Position numbers and translations under genes: made by a program. This document shows positions 53,146 to 62,808 of a stretch of DNA of 64,000 nucleotides, in pieces. The stretch's first letter is position 1. The number at the start of each line of letters is the position of its first letter. Origin of the DNA: Nostoc sp. MG11. GTDB taxonomy: Bacteria > Cyanobacteriota > Cyanobacteriia > Cyanobacteriales > Nostocaceae. The DNA lies in NCBI RefSeq assembly GCF_014904695.1, contig NZ_JACXXN010000020.1, positions 42,281-106,280 of the forward strand, given 5' to 3'. The notes beneath the pieces were generated by a model. The model saw only the letters and a list, made by a program, of their open reading frames with translations. It made no database searches and was not told where the DNA came from.

Positions 53146-53880
53146 TTAGAGCATTTTTTCTAAGAACTGCTTGGCGCGATCGCACTTAGGACTTTGAAAA
53201 AACTCGCTGGGTGTGGTATCTTCTGCTAAACTTCCTTGGTCAAGGAACATAATCCGGCTAGCAACTTCTCTAGCAAAGCCCATTTCGTGGGTAACGATTG
53301 CCATTGTGATTCCGGTTAGTGCCAAAGCTTTCATCACTTCCAGCACATCTTTAACCATTTCTGGATCTAAAGCAGAGGTGGGTTCATCAAACAATATCAT
53401 CTCTGGTTCCATTGCCAACGCACGAGCGATCGCAACCCGTTGTTTCTGTCCACCGGATAATTTGGATGGGTAGACATCCGCTTTTGGCTGCAAACCTACC
53501 TTACCGAGCAATTCTAAACCCTTCTGTTGCGCTTGCTGCTTATTAACACCTTTTACCTTGATGGGTGCGTAAGTGACATTTTGCAATACTGTCAGATGGG
53601 GAAACAAATTAAAGTGTTGAAACACCATCACCAAACGCTGGCGAATCTTGCCGATATTTATTTTAGGATTAGTAATTTCTTGTTCGTGAAAGTAGACTCG
53701 TCCTCTGGTGGGGTATTCTAGCAAGTTCATGCATCGCAGAAAGGTAGACTTACCCGAACCGGAAGGGCCTAATATGGCAACTACTTCTCCCTGATAAATC
53801 TCCGTAGAAATATCTTTGAGTACATCAAGTTTGCCAAAAGATTTACACAAGAATTCTGTGCGAATTACGGCATTACTCAC
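53146..53880 (-). CDS. polar amino acid ABC importer, ATP-binding protein
   Basis: A 244-residue GlnQ/HisP-type ATPase: Walker [30 protein letters not shown] (Q-loop), signature [20 protein letters not shown], Walker [13 protein letters not shown], and the [21 protein letters not shown]-loop region. It starts at GTG and overlaps the upstream permease gene by eight bases, so the two are translationally coupled. With the fused protein it forms a complete importer for glutamine or other polar amino acids. Confidence 0.94.
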   Translation of the reverse strand: MSNAVIRTEFLCKSFGKLDVLKDISTEIYQGEVVAILGPSGSGKSTFLRCMNLLEYPTRGRVYFHEQEITNPKINIGKIRQRLVMVFQHFNLFPHLTVLQNVTYAPIKVKGVNKQQAQQKGLELLGKVGLQPKADVYPSKLSGGQKQRVAIARALAMEPEMILFDEPTSALDPEMVKDVLEVMKALALTGITMAIVTHEMGFAREVASRIMFLDQGSLAEDTTPSEFFQSPKCDRAKQFLEKML

Positions 53881-55354
53881 TTTGCCTTAACCTCCTTTCT
53901 AAAGCGGATGCGCCAAACGTCAATCCCATCACTAGAACGTAGTAAATCAAACCAGCAAACAGCAAGGGTTCAAAATAAATATACTTATTTGCCCCCACAA
54001 TTTGGGCACTGCGTAAGATTTCCACCACACCAATTGTTGACACCAGCGCGGAATCTTTCAAAAGTCCGATAGTTTCATTCACCAACGCAGGCAGAATGTT
54101 TTTCAATGCTTGAGGTAAAATCACGTCCCACATCATCAACCAATAGGGTACACCCATAGACAGCGCCGCCTCACTCTGTCCTTTATCTACCGCCTGAATC
54201 CCACCCCGAATGGTTTCCGACATATATGCGCCTGAGTTGAGGGTAAAAGTTAGCACCCCTGCCTCTAATGCTGAAATGTCATAACCTGTAAGCTGGGGTG
54301 TGGCGTAGTAAACCAAAGCCAACTGTAACAGTAGAGGTGTGCCTCGAAATACAGAGGTGTAAGCGTTAGCAAGCCAGGTAAGCGGCTTAATACCAGTAAT
54401 TTTTAATAGCGATAGTACTGTCCCCCAAATTAACCCCAAAGATACAGATAATAGCGTGAACAACAAAGTTAAAGGAATTCCCCGAAGAATAAAGGGAATA
54501 TCTGGAAGGATTCTGCTGAAATCTAGATTTAGTCCACCTTTATTTGAGGATGGGGTATCGACGGCAACATTCTGCGAAAACCACTTGGTTGCAAGTTTTG
54601 CCAATTCACCTTTATCCTTCATTTGTTGAAGGACTTTGTTAAACGGTTCAACCAGAGAGGAATCTTTAGGAAAAGCGATCGCCGAGCCGCTAGCTTCCTC
54701 TGAAGGAATAACGTTAAACTCTAAATCTGGGTTGGCTTGGGCAAATCCTTTAGCAACGGTATCTTCAACAATTGCTGCATCAATTCGCCCAGATTTGATT
54801 TCCTGAACTACTTCCGGCACTTTGTTGAGTTGTTTTAGCTGAATACCTGCAACTTTTTGGGCAATTTTCTGAGCATTTTGCTCTTGGATAGTCCCTAGTT
54901 GTACACCAACCTTTTTTCCTGATAAATCCTTTGGCTGCTTCAGGTTGCTATTTTTAGGAGCGACAATTGTATCTTTTGCTTCGTAATAAATAATTGAGAA
55001 ATCAACATTTTTCTGACGTTCTGGCGTCGGAGTCATCCCAGCCATGACAAAATCAGCCCGATTTGCTTGAAGTGCGGGAATTAAACCATTAAAATCGGAC
55101 TCCATTACCTTGAGTTTGAACCCTAATTCTTTGGCAAGAGTATTAGCAATATCAATATCAAAGCCAACAATTTGGCGATCGCCTCCCTTAGTATCATAAA
55201 ACTCATAAGGGGGATAATCTGGCGAGGTAATCAACGTCAGCGTATCTTTGCCAACAGATGAGACTGCTTGTAAGGGATTGCTATGACTTGTGATGCTGAT
55301 TACTAGCATCACTGCAAACAACATCGTCAATAGCCATGCTTTTGTGTACTTCAT
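53873..55354 (-). CDS. fused substrate-binding protein and permease of amino acid importer (BgtB-like)
   Basis: A 493-residue fusion. A signal peptide ([20 protein letters not shown]) precedes a periplasmic binding domain of family 3 ([62 protein letters not shown] text). From about residue 285 a HisM-type permease follows ([60 protein letters not shown]). The EAA loop is visible. This fused layout is known from BgtB of Anabaena, which carries basic amino acids and glutamine; specificity here is inferred. Confidence 0.93.
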   Translation of the reverse strand: MKYTKAWLLTMLFAVMLVISITSHSNPLQAVSSVGKDTLTLITSPDYPPYEFYDTKGGDRQIVGFDIDIANTLAKELGFKLKVMESDFNGLIPALQANRADFVMAGMTPTPERQKNVDFSIIYYEAKDTIVAPKNSNLKQPKDLSGKKVGVQLGTIQEQNAQKIAQKVAGIQLKQLNKVPEVVQEIKSGRIDAAIVEDTVAKGFAQANPDLEFNVIPSEEASGSAIAFPKDSSLVEPFNKVLQQMKDKGELAKLATKWFSQNVAVDTPSSNKGGLNLDFSRILPDIPFILRGIPLTLLFTLLSVSLGLIWGTVLSLLKITGIKPLTWLANAYTSVFRGTPLLLQLALVYYATPQLTGYDISALEAGVLTFTLNSGAYMSETIRGGIQAVDKGQSEAALSMGVPYWLMMWDVILPQALKNILPALVNETIGLLKDSALVSTIGVVEILRSAQIVGANKYIYFEPLLFAGLIYYVLVMGLTFGASALERRLRQSE

Positions 55355-55554
55355 AGGCTTGCTGATTATATAGATGCACCTTTATCAGGGGATCATATAA
55401 CTGTAACTTTTAAGTCACAAAAGCCTTCAGAAATTAAAAAACTGCCTCAAAGCATAAACACGAGTGCTAGTGGCAGAAAACGCATACAGCACGATGTTGA
55501 TAATTTTTAAGGCAGCGATCGCTTGCTTGAAGAAATGCTTACAATAACTTAACT

Positions 55555-56271
55555 TTAAGTAAATTCTGAACTTCTATTAACGATCAAATACTGGACTTGC
55601 TCGTAACAACAATCAACAAAGTAGCTAAACCAAGTAACTATTCCTAAAAATTTTGAGCCTTCTTCGATTGTGGAATGTAAAAACATTTTTTCTGGAGTAG
55701 CAACATCAACAAAAACTGATATGGTAAAGAACAAAAGTGATAGTAGTAAAATTGGATAATTAGTCTTTTTAAATAACGATTTAAATTTCCATAAATAAAT
55801 GGAGATTGCAATAGCATACATAGTAAAGAAAATTAGTTCAAAAAAGTTTTTAATAGGGCTAGGATTTGTGAAATTTCTCAAATCGATAAAAGGATGATAA
55901 TAATATTCATGAATTTGAAATAAATCATCTAAAAGAATAACCAGTGTGATGCAAGCCGAAAATAGTAAAAATTTTGCCCATTTTCGGGATTTTAATCCGC
56001 CTTTTTTTTGTAAAAGAAAGGAACTAAATATAGAAGTTGCTACTGATGCACACCAAAATAATATACCAAGCATAGAAATCATGCCTGTGTAAGGAGGTAA
56101 TTTCGCAATTTCATTAGGATCTACAACTAATACATAGAATGGAATGCCCTGAATCTTAACTATAATTTGTGTTGCTATGAGAAAAATTGTTGTTGGCAAA
56201 ACCACTCTCACAATGATTGAAGGTAGCTTTTTAAATAATCGAGAGTTGAACGAATTTGATTGCATGTCCAT
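55555..56271 (-). CDS. hypothetical membrane protein, about six helices
   Basis: A 238-residue AT-rich gene. About six hydrophobic helices are visible (IIVRVVLPTTIFLIATQIIV, MISMLGILFWCASVATSIF, LFSACITLVILLDDLFQIHE, FELIFFTMYAIAISIYLW, PILLLSLLFFTISVFVDVAT, FLGIVTWFSYFVDCCYEQV). Conserved-looking polar residues lie in or near membrane segments: DDLFQIHE and HSTIEEGSKFLG. Such Asp/His/Glu sets suggest a metal site, as in ceramidase-like membrane hydrolases, but I could not place it in a family. It is isolated. Confidence 0.65.
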   Translation of the reverse strand: MDMQSNSFNSRLFKKLPSIIVRVVLPTTIFLIATQIIVKIQGIPFYVLVVDPNEIAKLPPYTGMISMLGILFWCASVATSIFSSFLLQKKGGLKSRKWAKFLLFSACITLVILLDDLFQIHEYYYHPFIDLRNFTNPSPIKNFFELIFFTMYAIAISIYLWKFKSLFKKTNYPILLLSLLFFTISVFVDVATPEKMFLHSTIEEGSKFLGIVTWFSYFVDCCYEQVQYLIVNRSSEFT

Positions 56272-56660
56272 TTTTTAGTCATTCCTTGAATAAAAATTCA
56301 CGCTCTTAAAAAACAGAGCTGTATATAAATTTGTGATTTTTACCTGTAATGAATTCCGACATCACAAGCACAAGTGCTGTGGCAGATGAAGTATGCATCT
56401 GATAAGCGCTTTAGAACCATATACATCTACTTTGCCAAAGTGCCTAATCTATATGGGTATTAAAGTTAAATAAAGATTAAGCTTTAGCTAAGAACATTTT
56501 AAACTAAAAAGTCACTGAAGTTTTTTTTACTTACAGCATTTTTAAAATAAAAAACTCCACCCACTTGTGGATGGAGTTTCTGGACATGGGGGATAGGGCA
56601 TAGGACATTAGCCTACGCTTAGCACTCAATACTCAGCACTTAATACTCAGCACTACTTAC
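56272..56660. other. intergenic region, AT-rich, with DCC gene terminator
   Basis: About 390 bases. The right end holds a terminator for the DCC gene; the rest contains short repeat sequence (a run of AGCACTCAATACTCAGCACT near 56620-56655) and no gene. Confidence 0.65.
56546..56579 (-). terminator. intrinsic terminator of DCC gene
   Basis: On the minus strand, AAACTCCATCCAC and GTGGGTGGAGTTT form a stem of about 11 bp with one G-T pair and a tight loop, followed by TTTATTTT. It lies about 80 bases past the DCC stop. Confidence 0.8.
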
Positions 56661-57062
56661 CTACTTACAGTTACCATCTACACAGTATGCTGATTGATAG
56701 GTACTGGGACGTTTGCCAAAAATTGTGTAACGATTATCGCGGATTTGTTCGTAGAAGCGATCGCCTACCCACTTAACCCCAGGTAAAGCTCGATAAGCAT
56801 CTACAAATATACTTCCTAACGGCAATAACCGACCAATTTCTTCAGCGGCGTCACTACCTTGCCAACGTCTTTGAGGCGTATTGCCATCAATTAAGATCAT
56901 GCCTTGTTCGCAATCTTGGGCTGTGATTCCCCACCGGGAAAGTGTCTCTTCCTCTTGCATAGGGGCGTAGTGAAACAGCTTTCCTTGGTCTAAGGTTTCT
57001 AACAATTGTACTAAAGTAACGCAGAGATTACAATTTCCGTCGTAGATCACGTAGTAATTCAT
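56661..57062 (-). CDS. thiol-disulfide oxidoreductase, DCC family (DUF393)
   Basis: A 133-residue protein with the DCC motif near its start: VIYDGNCNLCVTLVQLLE (Asp-Gly-x-Cys-x-x-Cys), a thioredoxin-like redox pair. The later QGMILIDGNTPQRRWQGSDA and PGVKWVGDRFYEQIRDNRY blocks are typical. A Cys-rich end (YCVDGNCK) may add a second disulfide. Cytosolic, monocistronic. Redox function inferred from family. Confidence 0.9.
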   Translation of the reverse strand: MNYYVIYDGNCNLCVTLVQLLETLDQGKLFHYAPMQEEETLSRWGITAQDCEQGMILIDGNTPQRRWQGSDAAEEIGRLLPLGSIFVDAYRALPGVKWVGDRFYEQIRDNRYTIFGKRPSTYQSAYCVDGNCK

Positions 57063-57260
57063 TTTTCCTGTTGTATCACTGCATCTAGTGTAATTATTTT
57101 AAATGTAATCTGCTGTGCGGTGTAACTAGAATAGTTATCTAATTTTCTAGTTTGATCAATTTCTGTTTATTGACCAAATAATTATTAATTCGTAATGGTC
57201 TACGCCCCACTGCGCTAATATAATTCGTAGTTTAAGAGTGACAGAGCTAGCACTAAATTT

Positions 57261-59648
57261 TCAATGAGCGTGGTTAGAATCACAGGTAGTTATTGAAATC
57301 TTTTCCACTTGTTTAGGAGCTTTCATCTCAGCAAATAGCTGAATTGCTTGGTTAAAGTTTACTTGACTTTCATCAGGCTTTACCATCTGGTAATAAGTTA
57401 AACCTAATTGAAAGTAAGCTTCAGCTAAGTCACACTTAGCCCCTATTTTATCCAAAAGTTCAATTGCTTCCAGATGATTAGTAAGGGCTAACTTAAAATT
57501 AGCTTGTTGCCTATGGATTTCTGCCAAGCCATTAAGTGTTTTTGCTTTTACCTGCATGTAATGACTCTCCTCAGCAAAAGTCAAAGCTTTGCAGAACATT
57601 TCATTTGCCTTGGCGAAATCTCCTAAATTTACGTATGTTTGACCTAAAATCTGAATAAAATAGGCAAATCTTCCGGTTTGTTCTACTTTTTCATTCGTGA
57701 TGGCATCATAAGCCACATCTGCCAGTGAGTAGGAAGCATCACACAAACCTAAATAGGAATTTACCAAAGCTAAACACACCGAAGCTTTTTCTGCCCAGCG
57801 ATGATGATCAGTATTTTGAGCTAGGTAAATGACTTGTTGAAATAACTTTGCAGATGCCTCTAATTCCCACAAATCGATTTTGTAAAGACCAATGCTCAAT
57901 AGAGAATCTACTTCTAGCATTCTGAGATAGTAGACTGTATGTTTGTTTTCTGGCTGAGGTACGAGTGATTTGAGTGCTTGCGTTGCCAGCGTAATAGTTT
58001 TTTCCTGACAGGCGATCGCCTGGTTAATTTTACCAATTATCCAATATAAATCACCTAAAATATTGTACAATTCAATCAAATATTGTTCGTCTTGAATATT
58101 GCTGATAATTTGATTAATAGCAGTTAGTATAGGCTGAATTAAACCCATACGATATAGCGTACTTCCAAGAGTTAAAAACTGTCGCCATTGATTATTTCTA
58201 CTTTTGAGAATGACTTTACCTGCTAACTCAAATTGCTTAATTTCTACATAGTGATAATAGGCTTCTAGAGCTTGCAAAGCATCCTGAAATATTTCAATTT
58301 TTTGAACGCTAGTTGTCCAAAACTCTGCGGCTTTGTGGTTGGTGATTTCCCACTCATCGCTATTACGTAAGCGAGCGATCGCCTCGGCTCCAATCACTGG
58401 ATGCAGCCAATATTCGCCTTTATGGCACTCTACCAAAGAACGATTTTTCAAAGAGGTAATGATTTGGTAATGCTCAGAAGATGGGACATCCCACAGTAAA
58501 CAGAACAGCCCTTGAGATGGAATAGTGGGTACATCTTGGTAACGATAACATCCCAATCGGCAAAGCAAGCGATATGCTTGCAAGTCGAGGGCTTGCAGAC
58601 GGTTAATTTGACTAACCACTAAATTCTTTAAGTCGGTTGCTGCTAGTGGATCAGCATTATTTTCTCGCCAATAGGCAGCCATATCACCCTCAAAATCCTC
58701 CTGAATCGAACCGCAGAGAATGCCCATTGCTTTAGCATTGCCTCCATAGGTGCGATGCATGGTTTGTATAGTTGGCTGGTCGATGGATATTCCACGGTTG
58801 TTAAAAAACTGTTGCCATGCAATTTGATTCAAGCCAGGAAGCCGATAGTGTTCAACATTTACCGCCGATTCACACAGGCGATCGCGACTTGTAATCAGAG
58901 TCACAGACTGCACCCTCGCATCTGCCAAAACCCGCAATAATTCTACGTAGCTGCGATGAGCAGAAATCAAGCGCCCTTGATGATCCAGCGCTGGTTCCAG
59001 ATTGTCAATTAACACCCCAATGCGCCGGGTATGGAGTTGGCGCTTTAGTCGTCCTAGCGTTACCCCAAATTCTACTCCAGGTTCTTCGTGAAAGTCCTGT
59101 TTTAGCCATTCTTCTACTACACGTTCCGCAGATGTAATATTTTGCGTTTCCTTCGCCATCAGTAATTCTAAAACCAACTCAAATCCCTGCTGGAGATATT
59201 GCTGAGCTAAGGTAGTTTTGCCTAAACCTCCCTCACCTTGAATGACAATCACCTTAGATCCCTGATTTACCAAAGTATTGAGGTGAGCGATCGCTTCTGT
59301 CCGTCCAATAAAATTGGCATTTTCTGGTGTTGGGGAGGGGTGCTGAGGCGATCGCGAGTAATCAAGTAGACTGGAAATAACACTTGTTTTCCTTAAACAC
59401 CGCTCTAAAGCGCTTCGGCAATTACTTTTAGTAATTTTCTCCCGCAGTGCTGTGGAAAGCAACTTCCACAACTGTGAGCCAACATCCTTAGCATGTCCTT
59501 CTGTACAACCGTAAGAATTGGCGATATCTAAGTATTTTCTACCCAACCAAACTTGCTGAAGAATAACTTTTTGCAAATCGCTCAACCGTTCCCCGGTCTG
59601 AGCAGGAATTATGGTGTCTAACCATGCTAATGCTGCTTCAGCGTCCAT
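57261..59648 (-). CDS. HTH / NB-ARC ATPase / TPR protein (STAND)
   Basis: About 795 residues from ATG 59648; the frame is open from a TTG 14 codons earlier. Residues 1-90 form a cyanobacterial N-terminal helix-turn-helix (LSDLQKVILQQVWLGRKYLD, then IANSYGCTEGHAKDVGSQLW). An NB-ARC/STAND ATPase follows (FIGRTEAIAHLNTLV, Walker A GEGGLGKTT, Walker B IGVLIDNLEP, VTLITSRDRL). A winged-helix linker leads to TPR-like helices from about residue 450 to the end (ILGQTYVNLGDFAKANEMFC, FQLGLTYYQMVKPDESQVNF). No toxin domain is attached, so it is a regulator or sensor. Members of this class occur in large numbers in filamentous cyanobacteria; the target is unknown. Confidence 0.9.
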   Translation of the reverse strand: MDAEAALAWLDTIIPAQTGERLSDLQKVILQQVWLGRKYLDIANSYGCTEGHAKDVGSQLWKLLSTALREKITKSNCRSALERCLRKTSVISSLLDYSRSPQHPSPTPENANFIGRTEAIAHLNTLVNQGSKVIVIQGEGGLGKTTLAQQYLQQGFELVLELLMAKETQNITSAERVVEEWLKQDFHEEPGVEFGVTLGRLKRQLHTRRIGVLIDNLEPALDHQGRLISAHRSYVELLRVLADARVQSVTLITSRDRLCESAVNVEHYRLPGLNQIAWQQFFNNRGISIDQPTIQTMHRTYGGNAKAMGILCGSIQEDFEGDMAAYWRENNADPLAATDLKNLVVSQINRLQALDLQAYRLLCRLGCYRYQDVPTIPSQGLFCLLWDVPSSEHYQIITSLKNRSLVECHKGEYWLHPVIGAEAIARLRNSDEWEITNHKAAEFWTTSVQKIEIFQDALQALEAYYHYVEIKQFELAGKVILKSRNNQWRQFLTLGSTLYRMGLIQPILTAINQIISNIQDEQYLIELYNILGDLYWIIGKINQAIACQEKTITLATQALKSLVPQPENKHTVYYLRMLEVDSLLSIGLYKIDLWELEASAKLFQQVIYLAQNTDHHRWAEKASVCLALVNSYLGLCDASYSLADVAYDAITNEKVEQTGRFAYFIQILGQTYVNLGDFAKANEMFCKALTFAEESHYMQVKAKTLNGLAEIHRQQANFKLALTNHLEAIELLDKIGAKCDLAEAYFQLGLTYYQMVKPDESQVNFNQAIQLFAEMKAPKQVEKISITTCDSNHAH

Positions 59649-59770
59649 TGCGTAACGACAAGGGTAGTTTATTTCAAATTTTAGAGTCAACTATAGTTAC
59701 TCTACAGTTCCCGTTCCAAATTTTCGGATAATTTTCTGTAAATCCGACTTTTTTCCCGACTTTTCAAACT

Positions 59771-60193
59771 TCATTGAAAATTCATCAGCAAGTTATCAAA
59801 AAGATGGTTATTATTCCAACGATAGGTGCTAAAGTCTCGTTGATCAACTGTCAGAATCCGTCCATGTCTAAGATATTCTGCTAGAACAACCAGAGAAGCA
59901 TCTGCCATATCCATTGGCAAATCTGCATATTTTTCCATAAGTTCAACCATGCGGACAACATGACGACTTCGTAAGTCGAATACCTCGAATGCTTCCTCAG
60001 CAACCTCTCTAAGAAAACTACATTGAGCATTGTTACCACCACCTCTAGCAAGAAGGTAACAAGTTTCAGTAATAACTGGGTAAGTAGTAATTAGTGGTTC
60101 GTTTAAAGCATTTAAAACCTGTGTTGCTAATTGATGCTTTTGATCATTTTGATTACCAAGGGCTACAAAAAAGCCAGTATCAGCGATGATCAT
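59771..60193 (-). CDS. PIN-domain toxin, VapC-like
   Basis: About 140 residues from ATG 60193, chosen over an upstream in-frame start because the PIN domain starts exactly here. Acidic residues of the nuclease are visible: MIIADTGFF (Asp), PVITETCYLLARG (Glu), DLPMDMADASLVVLAEYL (Asp pair) and ILTVDQRDFSTYRW (Asp). It overlaps the antitoxin gene by 14 bases. VapC-type toxins cut tRNA or rRNA; the target is not known here. Confidence 0.9.
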   Translation of the reverse strand: MIIADTGFFVALGNQNDQKHQLATQVLNALNEPLITTYPVITETCYLLARGGGNNAQCSFLREVAEEAFEVFDLRSRHVVRMVELMEKYADLPMDMADASLVVLAEYLRHGRILTVDQRDFSTYRWNNNHLFDNLLMNFQ

Positions 60194-60443
60194 ATTTTTC
60201 TGGCAACATGGAGCGCAGAATACTTTGAGAATTAGCAGCCAAATCAGGTTCTCCTTTGAAACAGCCAATAAATTTACTTTGCTTAAGCTTAGCTAAAGGA
60301 TCTGTTTTCTGTAGCTGAAGTTGTTGATAGCGCAGGTCAATCGAAGACTTAATTATCTCTAGTGTATCTTGATCAGTCTCTTGTTGAATGTATGCAAGCT
60401 TTTGAGCATATTCTTCATCTAGCTGGATATCAAAATTCTTCAT
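60180..60443 (-). CDS. antitoxin of the VapBC-like pair
   Basis: An 87-residue protein with MKNFDIQLDEEYAQKLAYIQ then TDQDTLEIIKSSIDLRYQQL, a ribbon-helix-helix-like start, and a toxin-binding tail (LKQSKFIGCFKGEPDLAANS). In the standard order it precedes the toxin and shares 14 bases with it. It should dimerise on its own promoter and neutralise the PIN protein. Confidence 0.85.
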   Translation of the reverse strand: MKNFDIQLDEEYAQKLAYIQQETDQDTLEIIKSSIDLRYQQLQLQKTDPLAKLKQSKFIGCFKGEPDLAANSQSILRSMLPEKYDHR

Positions 60444-60700
60444 CGCTACTACCTTAGACTGTTTACCTAGAGTATATCATCCGCGTCGAATCGCCTATAA
60501 TTGGTGAACCTTTCTGGATGCCAGAAATTTGTTTGACAATTGGGCGATGTTTAACGAAAGCAACTTTCCGTCTACACAATACTAATTTGGCTATTTTTTG
60601 AAATATTATTAAAATTGTGTGCCATGGTTAATTATAAGTAATTTCTGTATTCAAAAAAACTAATTATTATTTTTGTAAAATTTATTAAAGTTATACAATT

Positions 60701-61540
60701 ATGGAAACCTATTGCTGGAGAAAACAAGTCAAAGAATGGCTATTTAAACAGAGAAATATTAAATATGATTTAGAAGAAGACTTTATTCGTTTCTTTGAGT
60801 GTGCTTTTATTAATATATATGCTCCAGAGCAAGCATGGTTTGGCATTCATAAAGAAGTTATTAGCCTTGTTATAGGTGGAATTTTTTTGGCAGCCATTCA
60901 TAGAAGAGAGGGTATATGGCTGTTAGTAGCTCACTACCCACCAGAAGTAGAGGGATTAGACTATCGACCTGTCAAATCAACTTTAAAAAAGTGTGAAGCT
61001 CCACTCGTTTGGGCACATGCCCATTCTTTCGACATAGTTTCAATAATTATTGAGAATAGTGATATGTGGAAATCTTACGCTGAAACTTCAAAAAAGATAT
61101 TGAACTATGGAATTTCTAGCCCTCGTGATTCAATTCAGAAAAGTAGAATTAAAAAGAGGTTGAGTGATTTCTGGATTTATAATCTTAGCAAAGAGATTGA
61201 AGGATATTTACAAGAATTAGAAGAGAAGGTTAGACATTCTCAAAAACTTAGTAAGCTGGAAAGAACTGAACGACTAAAAAAAGCTAATAAAACATCTGAA
61301 ACTATTCAAATTACTCAAATAGTATTCAAAAGAAATCCTGATGTTATTGCTGAAGTTTTAGATAGAGCAAGTGGAATCTGTGAAGCCTGTAGAACTCCAG
61401 CGCCTTTTATTCGCGCTTCCGACGGTACGCCTTACTTGGAGGTTCATCATAAAAAGCCCTTAGCACAAGGTGGGGACGATACGGTGGATAATGCTATTGC
61501 TGTATGTCCTAATTGCCATAGAAAAGCACACTATGGTTAA
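60701..61540 (+). CDS. HNH endonuclease with unrecognised N-terminal domain
   Basis: A 279-residue protein. The C-terminal 70 residues are an HNH (McrA-like) nuclease: SGICEACRTPAPFIRA, then LEVHHKKPLAQGGDDTVDNA and IAVCPNCHRKAHYG. The Cys pairs hold structural zinc and the His-Asn-His set is catalytic. The N-terminal 190 residues are not recognised; they contain FLAAIHRREGIWLLVAHYPP and a helical coiled segment (EIEGYLQELEEKVRHSQKLS). The gene is clearly more AT-rich than its neighbours, suggesting transfer. A restriction or defense role is possible. Confidence 0.85.
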   Translation: METYCWRKQVKEWLFKQRNIKYDLEEDFIRFFECAFINIYAPEQAWFGIHKEVISLVIGGIFLAAIHRREGIWLLVAHYPPEVEGLDYRPVKSTLKKCEAPLVWAHAHSFDIVSIIIENSDMWKSYAETSKKILNYGISSPRDSIQKSRIKKRLSDFWIYNLSKEIEGYLQELEEKVRHSQKLSKLERTERLKKANKTSETIQITQIVFKRNPDVIAEVLDRASGICEACRTPAPFIRASDGTPYLEVHHKKPLAQGGDDTVDNAIAVCPNCHRKAHYG

Positions 61541-61750
61541 CTTTTAGATTGCGTGCGATAAATTTGTTTTTGAGTGCGATTACCTTTACTATGGGGCAAT
61601 TTCCGCTAACGTAACCAACCAAGCAAATCTAACTTTTTCCCCGACTCTTTCAACTAAATCACATCAAACTGCCGACTTCAGCCGACTGACAAAAGAAAAT
61701 GCGATCGCTTAGGCTATTGGACACAGAGGTAAAAATTAATGTAAAAAAAT

Positions 61751-62704
61751 ATGCTTAATACCCTTAGCCCACTTGCCAAAGATTTAGCAGGTCAAAGCTA
61801 TCCCCATCCTCACTACTTTCAAACACAGCACCGCATTCTTTCCGTCATAGATAGTTATCTTGCAGTCGAAAAGCTACAAGAACGCTTGCAAGATTTACCA
61901 ATACAGTTTGACAATCCCCAACCCCGTCCTTGGAAACTGATTAACTGGCAAGCAATTAACCGCAATCAAATTATCGGCATAGACGCAGAGATATTTTTGA
62001 CTATCTTGATAGGTGCGATGGATACCGAAGCCCCCATCCGAGGTTATACCCAAACCAGTCGGCAGTATTTGGAAAAATTGCATCCTCAAATGGCCCGCTT
62101 TGTTGGCGGAACAATCGATGAAGATGACGAACTACTAGAGCTAGGTTTATGGGAAAAGGAGGAGCGTCAGCATACACCTGCATTAATCAAGGTCTACAAC
62201 CAATTAACAGGTGAGAAGATTATCCCCAAACTTCGCACTGTTAGAGGCTATCTGCCTTCTGATGACCCCAACGAAGACTTATATCGCCACGGCTTACATC
62301 GCGTTGCTACTGAATACGGTGCTACATGTCTCTATCTGTGGCTGATGGCTCACACCACTGGCGCACTCCAGGATGTTCTAGAGGAACTAGTTCAAGACGA
62401 AATCAACCATCTGACAAAATTCTGGGGATTTGGGGTTTGGGCTTTCCCTGATACCTCCCTGATGCGAATTGGACGCACGTTAATCAAAACGCGATCGCAC
62501 AACTATCAACGCAACAACCTGCTGCGTACCCTACGCCGCATGATGAACACACTCAACTGGACTTCCTGGACTTTGAGCAATAAGACAACTCTCATGTTTA
62601 CCTTCATCTACGCAATGCGTCGTCTGTGGGTTTGGAACAACAGCCTGACACCAGAATATTTGCAAGACCTGTTTGGAATTAGTAGTTTGTCAAGCCTAAT
62701 TTGA
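61751..62704 (+). CDS. ferritin-like di-iron protein, acyl-ACP-desaturase type
   Basis: A 317-residue protein. Two E-x-x-H motifs are visible in helices: WEKEERQHTPALIKVYNQL (Glu138, His141) and QDEINHLTKFWGFGVWAF, with further Glu before each (MDTEAPIRGY; EYGATCLYLWL). This is the di-iron signature shared by ferritin-like enzymes and plant-type acyl-ACP desaturases. Typical of cyanobacteria, but its substrate is not known to me. It lies before uppS, 104 bases away across a palindrome. Confidence 0.8.
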   Translation: MLNTLSPLAKDLAGQSYPHPHYFQTQHRILSVIDSYLAVEKLQERLQDLPIQFDNPQPRPWKLINWQAINRNQIIGIDAEIFLTILIGAMDTEAPIRGYTQTSRQYLEKLHPQMARFVGGTIDEDDELLELGLWEKEERQHTPALIKVYNQLTGEKIIPKLRTVRGYLPSDDPNEDLYRHGLHRVATEYGATCLYLWLMAHTTGALQDVLEELVQDEINHLTKFWGFGVWAFPDTSLMRIGRTLIKTRSHNYQRNNLLRTLRRMMNTLNWTSWTLSNKTTLMFTFIYAMRRLWVWNNSLTPEYLQDLFGISSLSSLI

Positions 62705-62711
62705 CAGGTTG

Positions 62712-62745
62712 GTAGTTTGCGCTTTAGCGCTAAAGCGCAAACTAC
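62712..62745. repeat. 34-base perfect palindrome
   Basis: GTAGTTTGCGCTTTAGC is followed directly by its exact reverse complement. It sits seven bases after the ferritin-like gene stop and 63 bases before uppS. It could be a terminator-like structure, but a perfect palindrome without loop is more typical of Nostoc dispersed repeats. Confidence 0.9.
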
Positions 62746-62808
62746 GAACAATCCTTACCCTCAGTTATTTCTTGACAGACCACTAGCATTAGTAACAGCA
62801 AAAGACAA

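Noticed and set aside
55355..55554. NtcA-type box upstream of the amino acid importer
   Set aside because: GTAACTTTTAAGTCAC does not match GTA-N8-TAC.
60194..60268. N-terminal 25-residue extension of the PIN toxin
   Set aside because: It overlaps the antitoxin gene heavily and precedes the natural MIIADTG start of the PIN domain.
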